64,000 nucleotides of DNA from Spirometra erinaceieuropaei (lineage: Eukaryota; Platyhelminthes; Cestoda; Diphyllobothriidea; Diphyllobothriidae): positions 469,358 through 533,357 of the forward strand of contig CACRXP010000417.1 of the NCBI GenBank assembly GCA_902702965.1. The letters run 5' to 3'. The translations under genes were made by a program, and so were the position numbers. Below are positions 1-10,856 of the stretch, piece after piece. How positions within the stretch are numbered: the stretch's first letter is position 1; each line of letters starts with the position of its first letter. Below the pieces are notes generated by a model that worked only from the letters and a program-made list of their open reading frames with translations, was not told where the DNA came from and did no database searches.

Positions 1-128
1 TCTTCTCATTTGGAAACAAATTACTCCTCAATATTTTATACTTGAAGCAATATAGTCGTGCGGTTTTAAAAACGATTCCTGTTATGATATTTTTCAAACC
101 GTGAAATGCCCGTTCATCAAGCATCGTA
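1..128 (+). repeat. Foldback element fragment (inner left arm and start of centre)
   Basis: The stretch reads as the inner part of the left arm of the ~1 kb foldback family: a version of 'ttttatactcgaag', then a degraded 'ggtataattcggtttt', then 'accgtgaaatg.ccgttcat'. It is cut by the window edge on the left and decays on the right. Confidence 0.6.
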
Positions 129-3100
129 GACGACGGTCGGTTGAAGGATTCCGACTAACCTGATGTAGAATGTGGACCGTTTTGCAAACGACAGCTACGT
201 TGGAGTTTAAGCCTTACCGTTACTCTTAAATTTCGACTAAATAAAAGCCTACCATCGACGGTTCATTTAAATTCTTTTTATTTTGGACTATTGCTTTTTG
301 ATTTTGTTCTAGTTATCGAGCTCACTTTCGGTGACAAATAGTTGCATAAGATAAGACTATCGGCGGAAATTTAATTATTTTTGGTGTTTTATTGCATTAT
401 ACCTGCTCGCCGTCTTGCGCTTTGCCATAGCATAGAACCCGCCCCTATCATGATTTCCTTTTGACACTGGCCGCAGACTACCTCAAGTTAATTGAGGTCC
501 TACATCCTACCATTGCCACATCCTGTCTCTACACTTACTTATGTTGCTCGTTGAATTTACAACACGGCTTAAACCCACCTCAAGCCTTTAAGAACCTCAT
601 GTAATATTATCTGAATAATGCGTAGAAACGTATCATTTTCCTTGTCAGAAAGATAGCAACCTGTATTTTAAAACCCCTGAGTGCGAGTTTAATGGCAGGT
701 CAAATTCAATATTATTCAGGATGTACAGTCTTCAAAATCAAATAATACCTTTCTCTCAAGCATAAAATTCGAAAACGTCATCGGTCACAAATGCGTACAT
801 AAAATTGCACATGTCTTTTTCGGGCAACGGTGGGACGTAGGACCACTAAATAACGTGTGCTAGCCTGTAGACCGTCACATACGCTGAATAGTGGTGGAGG
901 GAATTTTACGGGTGGAATGATACACAGGACGGAAAGCAGAAAAACAGGGAAAATAACTTAATTTCCCCCTAATGTCTTATTGTACGCTGCCATTTGTCAA
1001 ATAAATTAGGTGCGATAGTTACAAAATGAACTGGGAGCAATTTTCAAAAAACAAAGCGCCTCGAATAAAGCGCAGCTGGTGACTTGAGATTTATTGAGTA
1101 AGGGAAGGAAATTACAGTGGAAACGGAAAATAAAAAGTAATGTTTACAGTCGCATTGAAGTTTAGGACATATTTTTGGAGTTGCCATCCATTTAGGGCTC
1201 CTGCACTCTATCGTTACCCTTTTTTAATAATGCAATATGTTCTTTTGTTTTCTCCGAAATTTTGATGATGTGATTTCTGCCTGGTTTTCAAATCAGCCTG
1301 ATTTTTTTTTCTAAAAATCACACAAGCCTAAGATTTCAAATCATAAAATCTGAGCACTTTGGAGGAGCAGTCTTTGTCGACGACAGAAAACGATGCGAAC
1401 ATTTCAGTAAACTTTTTAAAACCGTTGTACATTTCAGTTCCATGTTAATCGTCTTTTGGCAGAGCATTCCATTTATAGCATTTGCTAATCGCAGGAAGTC
1501 TCCTTATAATTCCCAAAATGTGTCTATTCATTTCTCATAGAAGTAAGACTTCTAAGCTAATGTTATTATCGGTGTGACTTTTCGTCTAGTTCCATAAAAT
1601 ATTATCGGTCTCCAGTTGATGTCTCATCCTCTTTGCGTGTCGTTTGTGCATATCAGTAATAAAAATATTACAATAAGGACATGGATAATTATTTTAAATA
1701 GGCACTATGGTTTCCAGCCGCGAAACTCAAAACTGTCGCGCTGGAAAAACCGCACTCACTTATCGCATCCGTTGAACGGACCTGAAAAAATCCAGTTCTG
1801 AAATCATTATACAAACCCAACAGTCAGGAAAAATAATATCCCCAAATTTCACTCTTTCCAGGGAAGAGCGATTATCTTTGTATAAAAACGTTTTGTCAAA
1901 TCGAGTTTTTGTAAGTGCAAGCTAGAGGCATTTTCTTTCATTTTGCCGCTAGGAGGAAGTATCAGATATATTGGAAGCGCTGTTGTAGCGAGATTGCCGC
2001 CTAGATAGGTGACAAATGCCGTTTGAATAACACACATAAGGTTCACCTCACACGATTAGAAAGCACGGGCTGAAATTCCTCTCTTTAGGCAAAACGTCTA
2101 TTCTGTTGGGGAAAGGGAAGGGCCATACAGAAATGCTGACGGTTTTGAAGAGTCCATAGGTGTTGTTGTTTCAAAGACTGCCCGAGGATATAACATGAAA
2201 CTGTTCACAACTGCGTGCGATCCAATTAAACGGGGGTTTAGCGGACAGATTGCGTAAATTAAAACCCCAGATAGTGATCCACGGACACAGTGACTATGTA
2301 CGGAAATGTTTTGTTTCGGACCATGTGGTTATATTCGTTTGTTTTGCTGGTTTGCATACTTACTTTTCGCCCTGCTTGCAATCTGTTCAACGACAATACC
2401 AAAACTCTCTAACCGGTTCGCTGTTTAAATCAAACCACTATCAGAATCTTTGCAAAAATATCGGCTGTCGTTTTATCCTACCGAGGAGGACGTTAACATA
2501 AATACCTAATTCTGCCTTTGGCAGTCTAGTTTCTTCTATTTGCCCGTACAAAATATATGATATCATTTGCATGACCAATGACTCAACTGCATTTGCCGTC
2601 CAATTAAATTTATAGAATTTCTCAAGCATACATTTCGCATATTTTTCAGCTCATAAATTTGTGACCTACAATTCACTTTGATAAGTTTTGCTAAAGAAAT
2701 TAAGCAGTATTTTGGTGAGACATTTGCAGGAAAAGACAGTCTATTTTTGCAACACTTTCGACAACCGTTTTAAGTGAATACACACTGGGAGAACAGTTTT
2801 TATGCTTCTGGTCAAGGATGAAACAGGCGAAGTAATTTTGTCTCCAACAAAATAGCATGTATTTTGGAGAATCTCTGAGAAGCCTGCAATTATTTTTAAT
2901 CTTGAGGAGAGTACAGTCGAAAAACGGTTTACATGACAAATCATTCAACATATGCCTCCGAATAGGCTGAAAAATGTTTTAAAAAATTTACTTTTCATGT
3001 TTTTTTTGCCTAGCCTACTGGCGATTAGGTAAGGAAAATTACCTGGCGACATCAATTCGGCTTCTACCAATATAAAACTCATTCACTTGCTTTTGTTTCA

Positions 3101-3592
3101 GGGCGTCTCCTTCTCACAATTTTTTTGTTATTTTTATCGATTAGAATGGTTAAAGGTTAATGGCTGGTTAATGGTTAATGCCTGAGTAACTTTTGTTTTA
3201 CCATCATCATTTGTTGCAGTTAGAGATTGTCGCGGCAGACTTCGGACCACTCCAAGAATAAGTTGTAAGTTCGGTTATAAAAATAGCTTAATGATATCAA
3301 CCGCTTGTTAAACGACACTGCTCAATCGTTATTCTTAACATGACGATACTTCCCTGCGAATTTGTCAGACTGGCGGCGCAGTTCAAAGAATTAAAATTTT
3401 TATTTTGGGCGTGGTTTTTGGAAAGGTTGTGTCTCCCGTCACATGACAGGAATGATTAATTACAAAGCGCACTAAGCAACGATGAACAGCGAATTTCTAG
3501 TGCTTTGTAAATAAGCAGTTCGGAGGATTGGAATCAAACAGAATCTAGCAAATGTAATGCCTTTAATTAAACACAGCTTAGTGCGGAACACC
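129..3592. other. Intergenic, no gene seen
   Basis: AT-rich DNA with only short, unrelated reading frames. Around 735-800 there is a faint relic of the foldback right arm ('aataccttt..tcaagcataaaattcgaaaacgtcat'). Nothing else is supportable. Confidence 0.5.
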
Positions 3593-4592
3593 ATAGTAGG
3601 TGGGCTAAATTAAGAAATGTCAGCCGAAATTCTAAAATGCGTTTTCGTTTCGAAAAGTTTAATTAAGTAGCTTCGTGAAACTAGTCAGTCCGCAACATAA
3701 TTCTATAATATTTCAGTTGCCTTAGGATGTCGGCTTTCAAATGTATTTTGGATGGGCTGCATGCAAAAACTACGCTCTGTAAAAGACGACTGCACACTTA
3801 GCACGAACTGTTCTCATTGATTTTCGATGCCCTTAGCATTCAATTATATTTCATTGCAAACATGCATAAAAAATATTCATTCTTTAACGCATACAGTAGA
3901 TAACTATGACTGCTTCTAATTTTGTACTCGAAAAGGGGGTCACACTTCAGTTTAACATAAGTTACTTATGATGGGACTTTTAAGTACCGTGAAATGGCCA
4001 TTCATAAATCCTCATGTATCTGCATTTACCGCTGTGGCTTGTAAAGTTAACAATATGACTCAAAATCACTCCTTAATTTAATGAACCCCATATGGTTTGC
4101 TCTTAATATCTTAGAGTAATACCTGGTATTTCGTACGCGGAAAATATGCGGCTTGAAGTTTTGACACTCTGAATCCAAGTGTAACGGCAGCGCGGGTTCA
4201 AAATTTTTCGCGAATCGGAAAGGTTTTTGAAAACCAAATATTACCCTTTCTTTGAGTTTAAGATTGCAAAAAAACATAATGTTCTACCGAAAGAGAAAAA
4301 GAATGAATATTTTATGCATGTTTTCCACAAAATATAATTGGAATTTTAGGGGCATTGAAAATCAATGAGGAAAGTTCATGCGACGTAAGTAGTCGTTTTT
4401 TAGAGAGTTTAGTTTTTTGGCATGCAGCGGAAAGCAAGTACATTCGAAAGCCAACATCCTGAGGTAACTGAAATATTATAGAATTGTGTTGCAGGCTGAC
4501 TATTTTTACGACCTTACTTAATTAAACTTTCCAAAACGAAAAAGTAGTTCGGAATTTCGGCTGACATTTCATGAGTGGGCACATCTACTGTG
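3593..4592 (+). mobile_element. Foldback element copy F1, complete
   Basis: Both ends are present: left 'tagtaggtgggctaa', right '..gtgggcacatctactgtg'. Inside are the arm landmarks in order: TTTCGAAAAG, the 'GGATGTCGGC' block, GCATGCAAAAACTAC, 'ttttcgatgccc', 'catgcataaa.atattcattc', a unique centre with 'accgtgaaatggcc' and 'cgtacgcggaaaatat', then the same landmarks in reverse complement and reverse order. No coding capacity. The family structure suggests a non-autonomous DNA transposon. Confidence 0.85.
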
Positions 4593-4959
4593 AGTTGAAG
4601 GTATGTTTTTATAGTTGCAATTATCTGACAGGCCGTGTGCGACATGCGCTAACGAGATGCCGTAGGTTTGCTAGCTGCATCACGGGAGAGGGAAAAGACG
4701 GTGAGTCCGGTCCTGGGAAATTCATCCCTATAGGACTGCAGCGCATTCCTTGTCATATTTACTTCAACGCGCACCAGCCAGTCACGAGGTGCTAAGCGTT
4801 GTCACTTCGAGGACTGTCATTTGGCTAGGTCAGGTTCGGTGATATTAACAACACGATACTTTCACTCAGAGGGAGTCTAAATCAACAACTACTTGCTTTA
4901 AAGTTGTGAAAATCGTCATGGCTATATTCGAAAAAAGGGGCGAGCGAAAGTTGCTTTCG
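4593..4959. other. Spacer, nothing recognised
   Basis: No reading frame of note and no similarity to the other repeats in the window. Confidence 0.4.
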
Positions 4960-5421
4960 ATAACTTCTCGTCAGGCCAGTACAGTTATATGGGACGGGGT
5001 ATAGTGAGTGAAAAAATCGATAAAAGTTAGCTATAAAACACAGGCTAAGTGAGAGTGTAAGGGCGCAGAAAGTTGTATGTGGTTAGGCAACCTTTGACCA
5101 CGGTAAGCGCGGAGCCTGAACGAGGTTCTTCTGGGCGCATAGGGTCGGTTTTCGTAACCTGATGGTGGCCGCTTCTGCTGCTGTTGCTGCTAGCATGCGC
5201 TGGCCCACCAGCTTAGGGTAACTAGAGGAGGCCTTGTTAATCACACGAAATGCATCAGCGGGGTCCACACGATGCCCTGACTCTACTGCATTCACAAGAA
5301 TGTCGTTGTATATACTCCTAGTTTCACATTTTGTAAACCATGCGGGAAGATGCCCTCGTATTCTTTTGGAAAGGCGCCGACTCTTACGAACAATATAACC
5401 TGCTTCACAAAAGCATGTGAA
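4960..5421 (-). pseudogene. Penelope-like element 3' end, GIY-YIG endonuclease fragment
   Basis: The minus-strand frame running from 5418 to 5083 has the features of the GIY-YIG endonuclease at the C terminus of PLE polyproteins: CFCEAGYIVRKSRRLSKRI (the 'C..C..YIG.T.R.L..R' block, here with IVRK replacing IGRT), HLPAW, a SGHRVDP block, the AAEAATIRLRKPTLCAQKN block and the terminal LPW. An in-frame TGA lies just upstream of the fragment and the reverse transcriptase part is absent, so this is a truncated remnant. Non-coding homology continues to about 4960. The arm at 5470-5860 is its inverted repeat. In PLEs this protein makes the nick that primes target-site reverse transcription; this copy cannot work. 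Confidence 0.75.
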
Positions 5422-5469
5422 TCAGTAGCTGCACATTGAGGTGGTCTGAGGTGGCAGCCTACCCTTACC

Positions 5470-5860
5470 TTCTCCGCGTAAAATAGGGTTAGTAGAGAAT
5501 GATATGCGAACCCTTGCTGCTGGGAAGGTTCCCGAGACAGCTTGGTTAAAGCGTCTTGTTATGAATTCACTCACAGCGTCTCCTTCGAAGGGGACTTTGA
5601 GGAACAACTTTTTTGGCGGTCAGTTTGGTGGGCTAGCGCCTGTTAGCAACAGCAGAGGCGGCCGCTATCAGGTTACGAAAATTGACCCTATGCACTCAGA
5701 CAAACCTCGTTTCGGCCCCGCGTTTACCGTGGTCAAACTTTAACTAACCCCACACAACCTTCTACGCCCTTCCGCTCTTGCCTAGCTTGAATTTTATAAA
5801 CTAACTGGCGATAAGTTATCGAAAGCAACGTTCGCTTGCCACTGTTTCTTCTGAACTTCC
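5470..5860 (+). pseudogene. Second Penelope-like 3' end, inverted relative to the first
   Basis: On the plus strand, 5630-5747 reads as a LLATAEAAAIRLRKLTLC block followed by a terminal LPWS and a stop at 5745-5747, with one internal stop. That is the same PLE C terminus as the minus-strand copy at 5083-5421. The nucleotide match runs on into the 3' flank ('aagttatcgaaagcaac' occurs here and, inverted, near 4950-4970). Together they form a tail-outward inverted pair with ~50 bp between. Inverted partial copies are known for Penelope-type elements. Confidence 0.65.
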
Positions 5861-5945
5861 TGTTTCTGTGGAAATCTTGTTTACCCCGCTAAAACTAGGT
5901 CCTGCGCGGCACAGGTAAGTCGGCTGTTTATCTGCAGCCATCTCT

Positions 5946-6035
5946 GGTAATGGGTGCGAGTGAGAATCCGAAACGTCAGGCCAGTAAACTTCCTGTTCCA
6001 GTTATCGCATCTTTTTTCTTCTTCGAGGTTGTTTG
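5946..6035 (+). repeat. Copy of the GAATCCGAAACGTCAGGC retroelement-end repeat
   Basis: It contains 'gagaatccgaaacgtcaggc' followed by 'cagt..tcgcatctt', as in the copies near 14.1, 14.7, 22.25, 35.0 and 48.1 kb. The upstream core is degraded here (CTGGTAATG where other copies have CTGATGATG). It lies just downstream of the plus-strand PLE end, suggesting the repeat belongs to PLE-type terminal sequence. Confidence 0.5.
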
Positions 6036-6299
6036 TCTTTGTCAGACACTATGGCCGAACCCGCCCCCGGCTGAGGTCGGCGACCGAGGAGAAAGCGCAC
6101 GGATGCCGCATAATTCACCGTCCCACGTTCACCTTGTTGTGCCGCTCACGGTGGACACTGTCGCTTGCAACAGCCGAACTGTCATTGTGATCCCGCTTTG
6201 CGATTGCGGTTGTGTCCAAGGTAGTTTTTACTTCAAGGACCACATTTTGCAAATTGTGGCGATGGATAATGCTGCCACAAGCATATTAAATTGACATCT

Positions 6300-9029
6300 G
6301 ACACATTGTTTTTTTAAATAACAGCATTACTCTCTGGAGGGTTAGTGTGAAATAAGTGTTGTTTTTATAATTTTAGCTCATCTTTACTGTACTGATACAG
6401 TTTTTACCTTGTCAATTGTCAGCAGATGGTAAGTGATTCCTAAACTGAAGTTCATGACCATCACGGGAGTGCCTTTGACCACATGTACACCCAGCTGGGT
6501 CTCATCTTTCTCTATCCAGAGTCTGTGATTACTCTATCTACTCTGTCATGCGCTTATAAAGTTTTCCTAACCACTCTGAAGTCCAGAAAGATCGGGGCAC
6601 ATCGAGTCCCCACCATTGAGGCGTTCATGAAATCATGACAGCACACGCTTGTCAGGTGACGATCACAGATTCACTGGCTCTGACTCATTGAACTAACCGC
6701 ATGGCAGATTCCGTTGAAACAAAAGTAGATGACATGATTCTTAAGATTTCAGCCAAACTTGTAAACTGTGATTTCGATTAAAAAGGATAACCCAGGTGGG
6801 CTATATAGTATTGGTTGCCATGCACAACAATTCCGGGCAGTGAACTCCCTTATGCTCCCTCCGGCTGGAAAGCTCCGTACTAAATGTGCAATTGTGTTAA
6901 ATTTCAGTGAAATTATTGTTACGATCAGTGTTAGTATCTGTTTTGGTTAGAACACGGAAACAGTGTCGTACCTCGAATTTAGCACAAGGCCACTTGTATT
7001 AGTGGATAGGGACTTTTTCATCCCATCCAAAAGATATTTTGCCGCGTGAAGATACCGGATTTTAAATACGAGTCTTTCCGACAGCGTAATGAAATAAGGC
7101 TTGCTGTATATGTCTGAAATTGATTTTCGGCGGCCTAATAAAGCTCAGCATATCCTATGGAGATTCTGAACAAATATGCTATTCTGCATATATTTTCCGG
7201 GTAACAGACCTTTCTTTCGAATTTAAACCCTAGAAAATGATATCTTCTGGTTTAAAAGCTGCTCATTAAATTCTCAGTAATTGTGCCGTCATACGTCTCT
7301 CTGAAGTTTCCAAAGAGCAGATATTACACTCTCTATTTGAGGAAAATTATGCATTAAATTAAATTGCAGAGACGTTATCTTATTTAGATCACTACTTTTA
7401 ACGAATCAAAAGCAATCTGAAAACTTCATAAACTGCATTAAAAACACGCTGATAAGATGCTATCTAAAGAAATATTCGCGAGTCTAAAAATCACGTAATA
7501 AGAGACATTTTAGGACTAATTGTTTATGTACCTCTGCTCAGAATGCTTAAAAAACACAGCTTCTTACAGGATAGGTATAAGGACGGATATTTTATGGGCG
7601 CTTCCTACGAAACTGGTTTTCATCTACAAGGACACCGAACACCAACGGCAAATGTCTGCCATTCAAATGACCCTCTTAAAGTGAACTTAATTTTTATTTA
7701 ACTGGAAACCGACATCCTGACCTGACTGAAATCCTTTCTGCAGTATTCTGAATGATAATCAACGCTTCAACCCCTATCAAACAAATTCTTTGAACCAAAG
7801 TTGTATTTTCTAATTCCCCTTCGCGTTTTCATGATACATCCGGCTTCCTGCGCAGCAGGAAATCAATAATCCATGCAAAAATGGGCAGCGACGATGGGAG
7901 GCATTCTACGTCTTGCAGGCAGGATGTTGAACGACGAGCTTCACCGAGGCGACTGACACCGTTTTGATCACGACTGGGCGTTGTCGTCCAAGGACTGCAA
8001 ATGTAAAGTAGGTCAACCAGTTTACACACCCAAAAACAGGCAACAGACATCAAGAACAGTCGTAGTTTCGTCTGGGCAAACGAAACTAGATTTTATTTAA
8101 CCCTCCAATTTTTGGGCACAGAGAGCGATCCTTTTCGGAAAAGCCGTAGTTGTTATTTTGAAAAATAACAAACTTTTGCGAAACCGAGAAATGCGACTTT
8201 TGTCAATTTCAAGCTCATCACAGGAGGAAAAAACGTTCCTCCCCATGAGAAGTATTCACGTACTCTCGGGAGTAAGCAGATAAAGATCTGTTATTTTTAT
8301 GTGCTCTCGGCAATTTCCGGACTTGAACGGGAAAGTGTCCACTAGGGCATAAACTAAAGGAAAATAAGGGCCTCGTTGTGCAAGCCTCTGGGCTGGCCCA
8401 TTCGGGTCCACGACATATTATGTGAACTAGCAGTAACTGCACTGAGTGCTCAAATATTGGCGAAATAACAGGGCAATTGCACATTCTCACGCGTTTTCCA
8501 TTACTCACTCCGCTTTCGATGTTATTCCCTAGGGAATTGACAAGAAAATCGGAGCGACGTTATGAGAATGTGACCACAAATGGTTCGGAAAATTCTTAAG
8601 AAAAAGTCAAGTGAAGACCATTCTGATATTCGCAGTCAGAATGCAGAGGCATGCATCGACTTTATATTAATATTACTATTGACAGTCATCTGAAACAACG
8701 GCCTCCGCATTTTGACGAAGTCCATGAGATTTTCAGATATCTACATTTTGGCAACAACCTTTGGGAGAGTTAATCGTTTGTAATAGGCGGTGCAATTTAG
8801 CTATTCGAATTAACCGCAAGTAAACCGAATACTTCCTATCCGCTTGACCAGATAGTACGACTATTATGTAGATGGCTGGGATTTGAGAATTACGTATCGT
8901 GAATGTACAAATATATCCCTATGAAAGTTGAATTGTCGCAAACAACGTCGTTCACCGCATGTCCCTCAGGAGAGAAATAGCGCCCGCGACTCGCGCTTGA
9001 GTTATTCTGCAATGAGGCTCACTCGCCGC
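6300..9029. other. Intergenic, no gene seen
   Basis: No recognisable coding region. Around 7690-7760 is a weak relic of the foldback right arm ('ccgacatcctgacctgactgaaat'). The rest is unique-looking AT-rich DNA. Confidence 0.45.
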
Positions 9030-9655
9030 CATCTTCAGGTTTTATGAAGGGACATTTCACGGTATTAAAAAATCTCACACTTAGAAGCTCTTTTTAAGCC
9101 GAATTATACCCTTTTTGAGTGTAAAATTGAAATAAGACGCCAGTTTCTACTGACTGGGCAAAAAACGAATATTTTGTGCATATTTCAAACTGAGTCAGCC
9201 AATCCCGAGATGACAATCTTAACCAATCATTGACTCCTTTTGCTAGACTCAGGCTAAAAGTTAATTGTTTTTGCACACCCATTGTCTGAAGACGAGCTGG
9301 GGAACCAGTCTCGAAAATTCACAATAAAATTATGCTGTTTCCCAAAGAACTTCATCTTTCTAATTATATTTCTTGGGATGCCTATTTTTCAATAATTAAA
9401 TCTTTATGGGCATCGAAAATCAATGAAAAAATGCATACTACTTAAGTAGTCCTTTGTTACGGACTGTAGTTTTTGCATGCAGCCGAAAGGAAGTCCGCTC
9501 GAAAGCCAGCATCCTCAGGTAACTAAATTATTGTATAATTATGCTGCAGGCTAATTTGTTTTACAATCCTACATAATTAATTTTTTCGAAAAGAAGACGC
9601 ATTTCGGAATTTCTGTTGAGATTTCATGAGTTGGCCCACTTACTGTAAGGAACTC
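9030..9655 (+). mobile_element. Foldback element copy F2, rearranged
   Basis: 9040-9180 carries the inner arm in inverted order ('catttcacggtattaaaaaatctcaca', then 'ccgaattataccctttt'). 9395-9655 is a good right arm ending 'gagttggcccacttactgta'. About 200 bp between them (9185-9395) is not recognisable as element sequence, so the copy has been deleted and interrupted. Confidence 0.65.
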
Positions 9656-9775
9656 GAGGCTCTTTGTCGGGGCTTGGCATCTCAGTCGGTTGTATCGCTG
9701 GTTGTATCGCTTGGTTAGTGGATTCGAATCGCACAAAGACCGCCGAGATTTTTAAAATCTGGCATTCAGTTAAAT
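9656..9775 (+). repeat. tRNA-derived SINE, degraded
   Basis: An A-box-like 'GGCATCTCAGTCGGTTG', a B-box 'GGATTCGAATCGC' and the family tail 'CCGCCGAGATTTTT' are visible, matching SINE copies at 39614 and 54869. The anticodon region is scrambled by a short internal duplication ('ggttgtatcgct' twice). Confidence 0.55.
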
Positions 9776-9860
9776 ATCAAGCTTAACCAATCACATCACA
9801 CAGAGAGTTTATTAAGTGAGCGGAATTTTAAAAATTATACAGGAAGTGATAACTCGGACT

Positions 9861-10856
9861 TACAGTAGATGAGCTAACTCATTAAATGTCAACCAAAATT
9901 CCGAAATGCGTTTTCGTTTCGAAAATATTAATTGCATGTGGTTGTAAAACTATTCAGTATGAAAAATCATTCTAAATTATAATAGTTACCTCAGGATGCC
10001 GGCATTTGATAGAAATTTATTCCGGCTGCATGCAAAAACTACACTGTAAAAATGGGTACTTATGTAGCATAAATTTCTCTCATTGATTTTCGATGCCCCT
10101 AAAAGTTCTTTTATAGTTCATGGAAGAAATGCATAAAAATATTCATTCCTTCGATCCTGTGATACAAAATTACGTCTGTTTTCCAATCTTTTACTCGGAC
10201 GAAGGGTATAATTAGGTTTTCAAAATATTTTTCCGATTCCCGAATAATTTTAAACTCGACCGGTTATTACCCTTGCATTTAGGGTTTCAAAACTATAAGC
10301 CATATATTTTCCGCTTACAGTAAACCACACATTGCTCTACGGTAAGAAAGGGGGACCATATAGGGTTCATGAGATTTAGCAGTGCATTTGATCCATATTG
10401 TCAACTTTACAAGCCACATAGGTAAATGCAAAGATATGCCGGTTTATGAGTCGCCATTTCACGGTATTTGAAATTTCCACAATTATAACCGTTTTGGAAA
10501 CCGATTAATGTCACTCCTTCGAGAATAACATTAGAAGAAGAAGTACTAATCTGCCGAATGATCAAAAGAATAAATATTTTTATGCATGTTTTACATGAAA
10601 TATAATTGAACTGTTAGGGGCATCGAAAATTAATGAGAAAGATTCATGCTAAATAAGTATCCATTTTGTACATAATATGGTTTTACATGCAGCCGGAAGG
10701 AAGTTTAATCGAAAGCCGGCATCCTGAGGTATCTATTTAAATTAGACTGATGTTGCATACTGACTAGTTTTATAACCATAAGTAATTAATATTTTCGAAA
10801 CACAAACGCATATCGGAATTTCGATTGTCATTTCGTGAGTTAGCCCACCTTCTGTG
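9861..10856 (+). mobile_element. Foldback element copy F3, complete
   Basis: It starts TACAGTAGATGAGCTAACTC and ends with 'gtgagttagcccaccttctgtg', 996 bp. All arm landmarks and the centre are recognisable; the centre includes 'ttccgcttacagtaaacc' and 'gccgg..ttatgagtcgccatttcacgg'. The centre lies in reverse orientation relative to F1. No coding sequence. Confidence 0.85.

Noticed and set aside
5083..5295. Independent small host gene
   Set aside because: It is the C-terminal end of a Penelope-like endonuclease, truncated and with an upstream in-frame stop.
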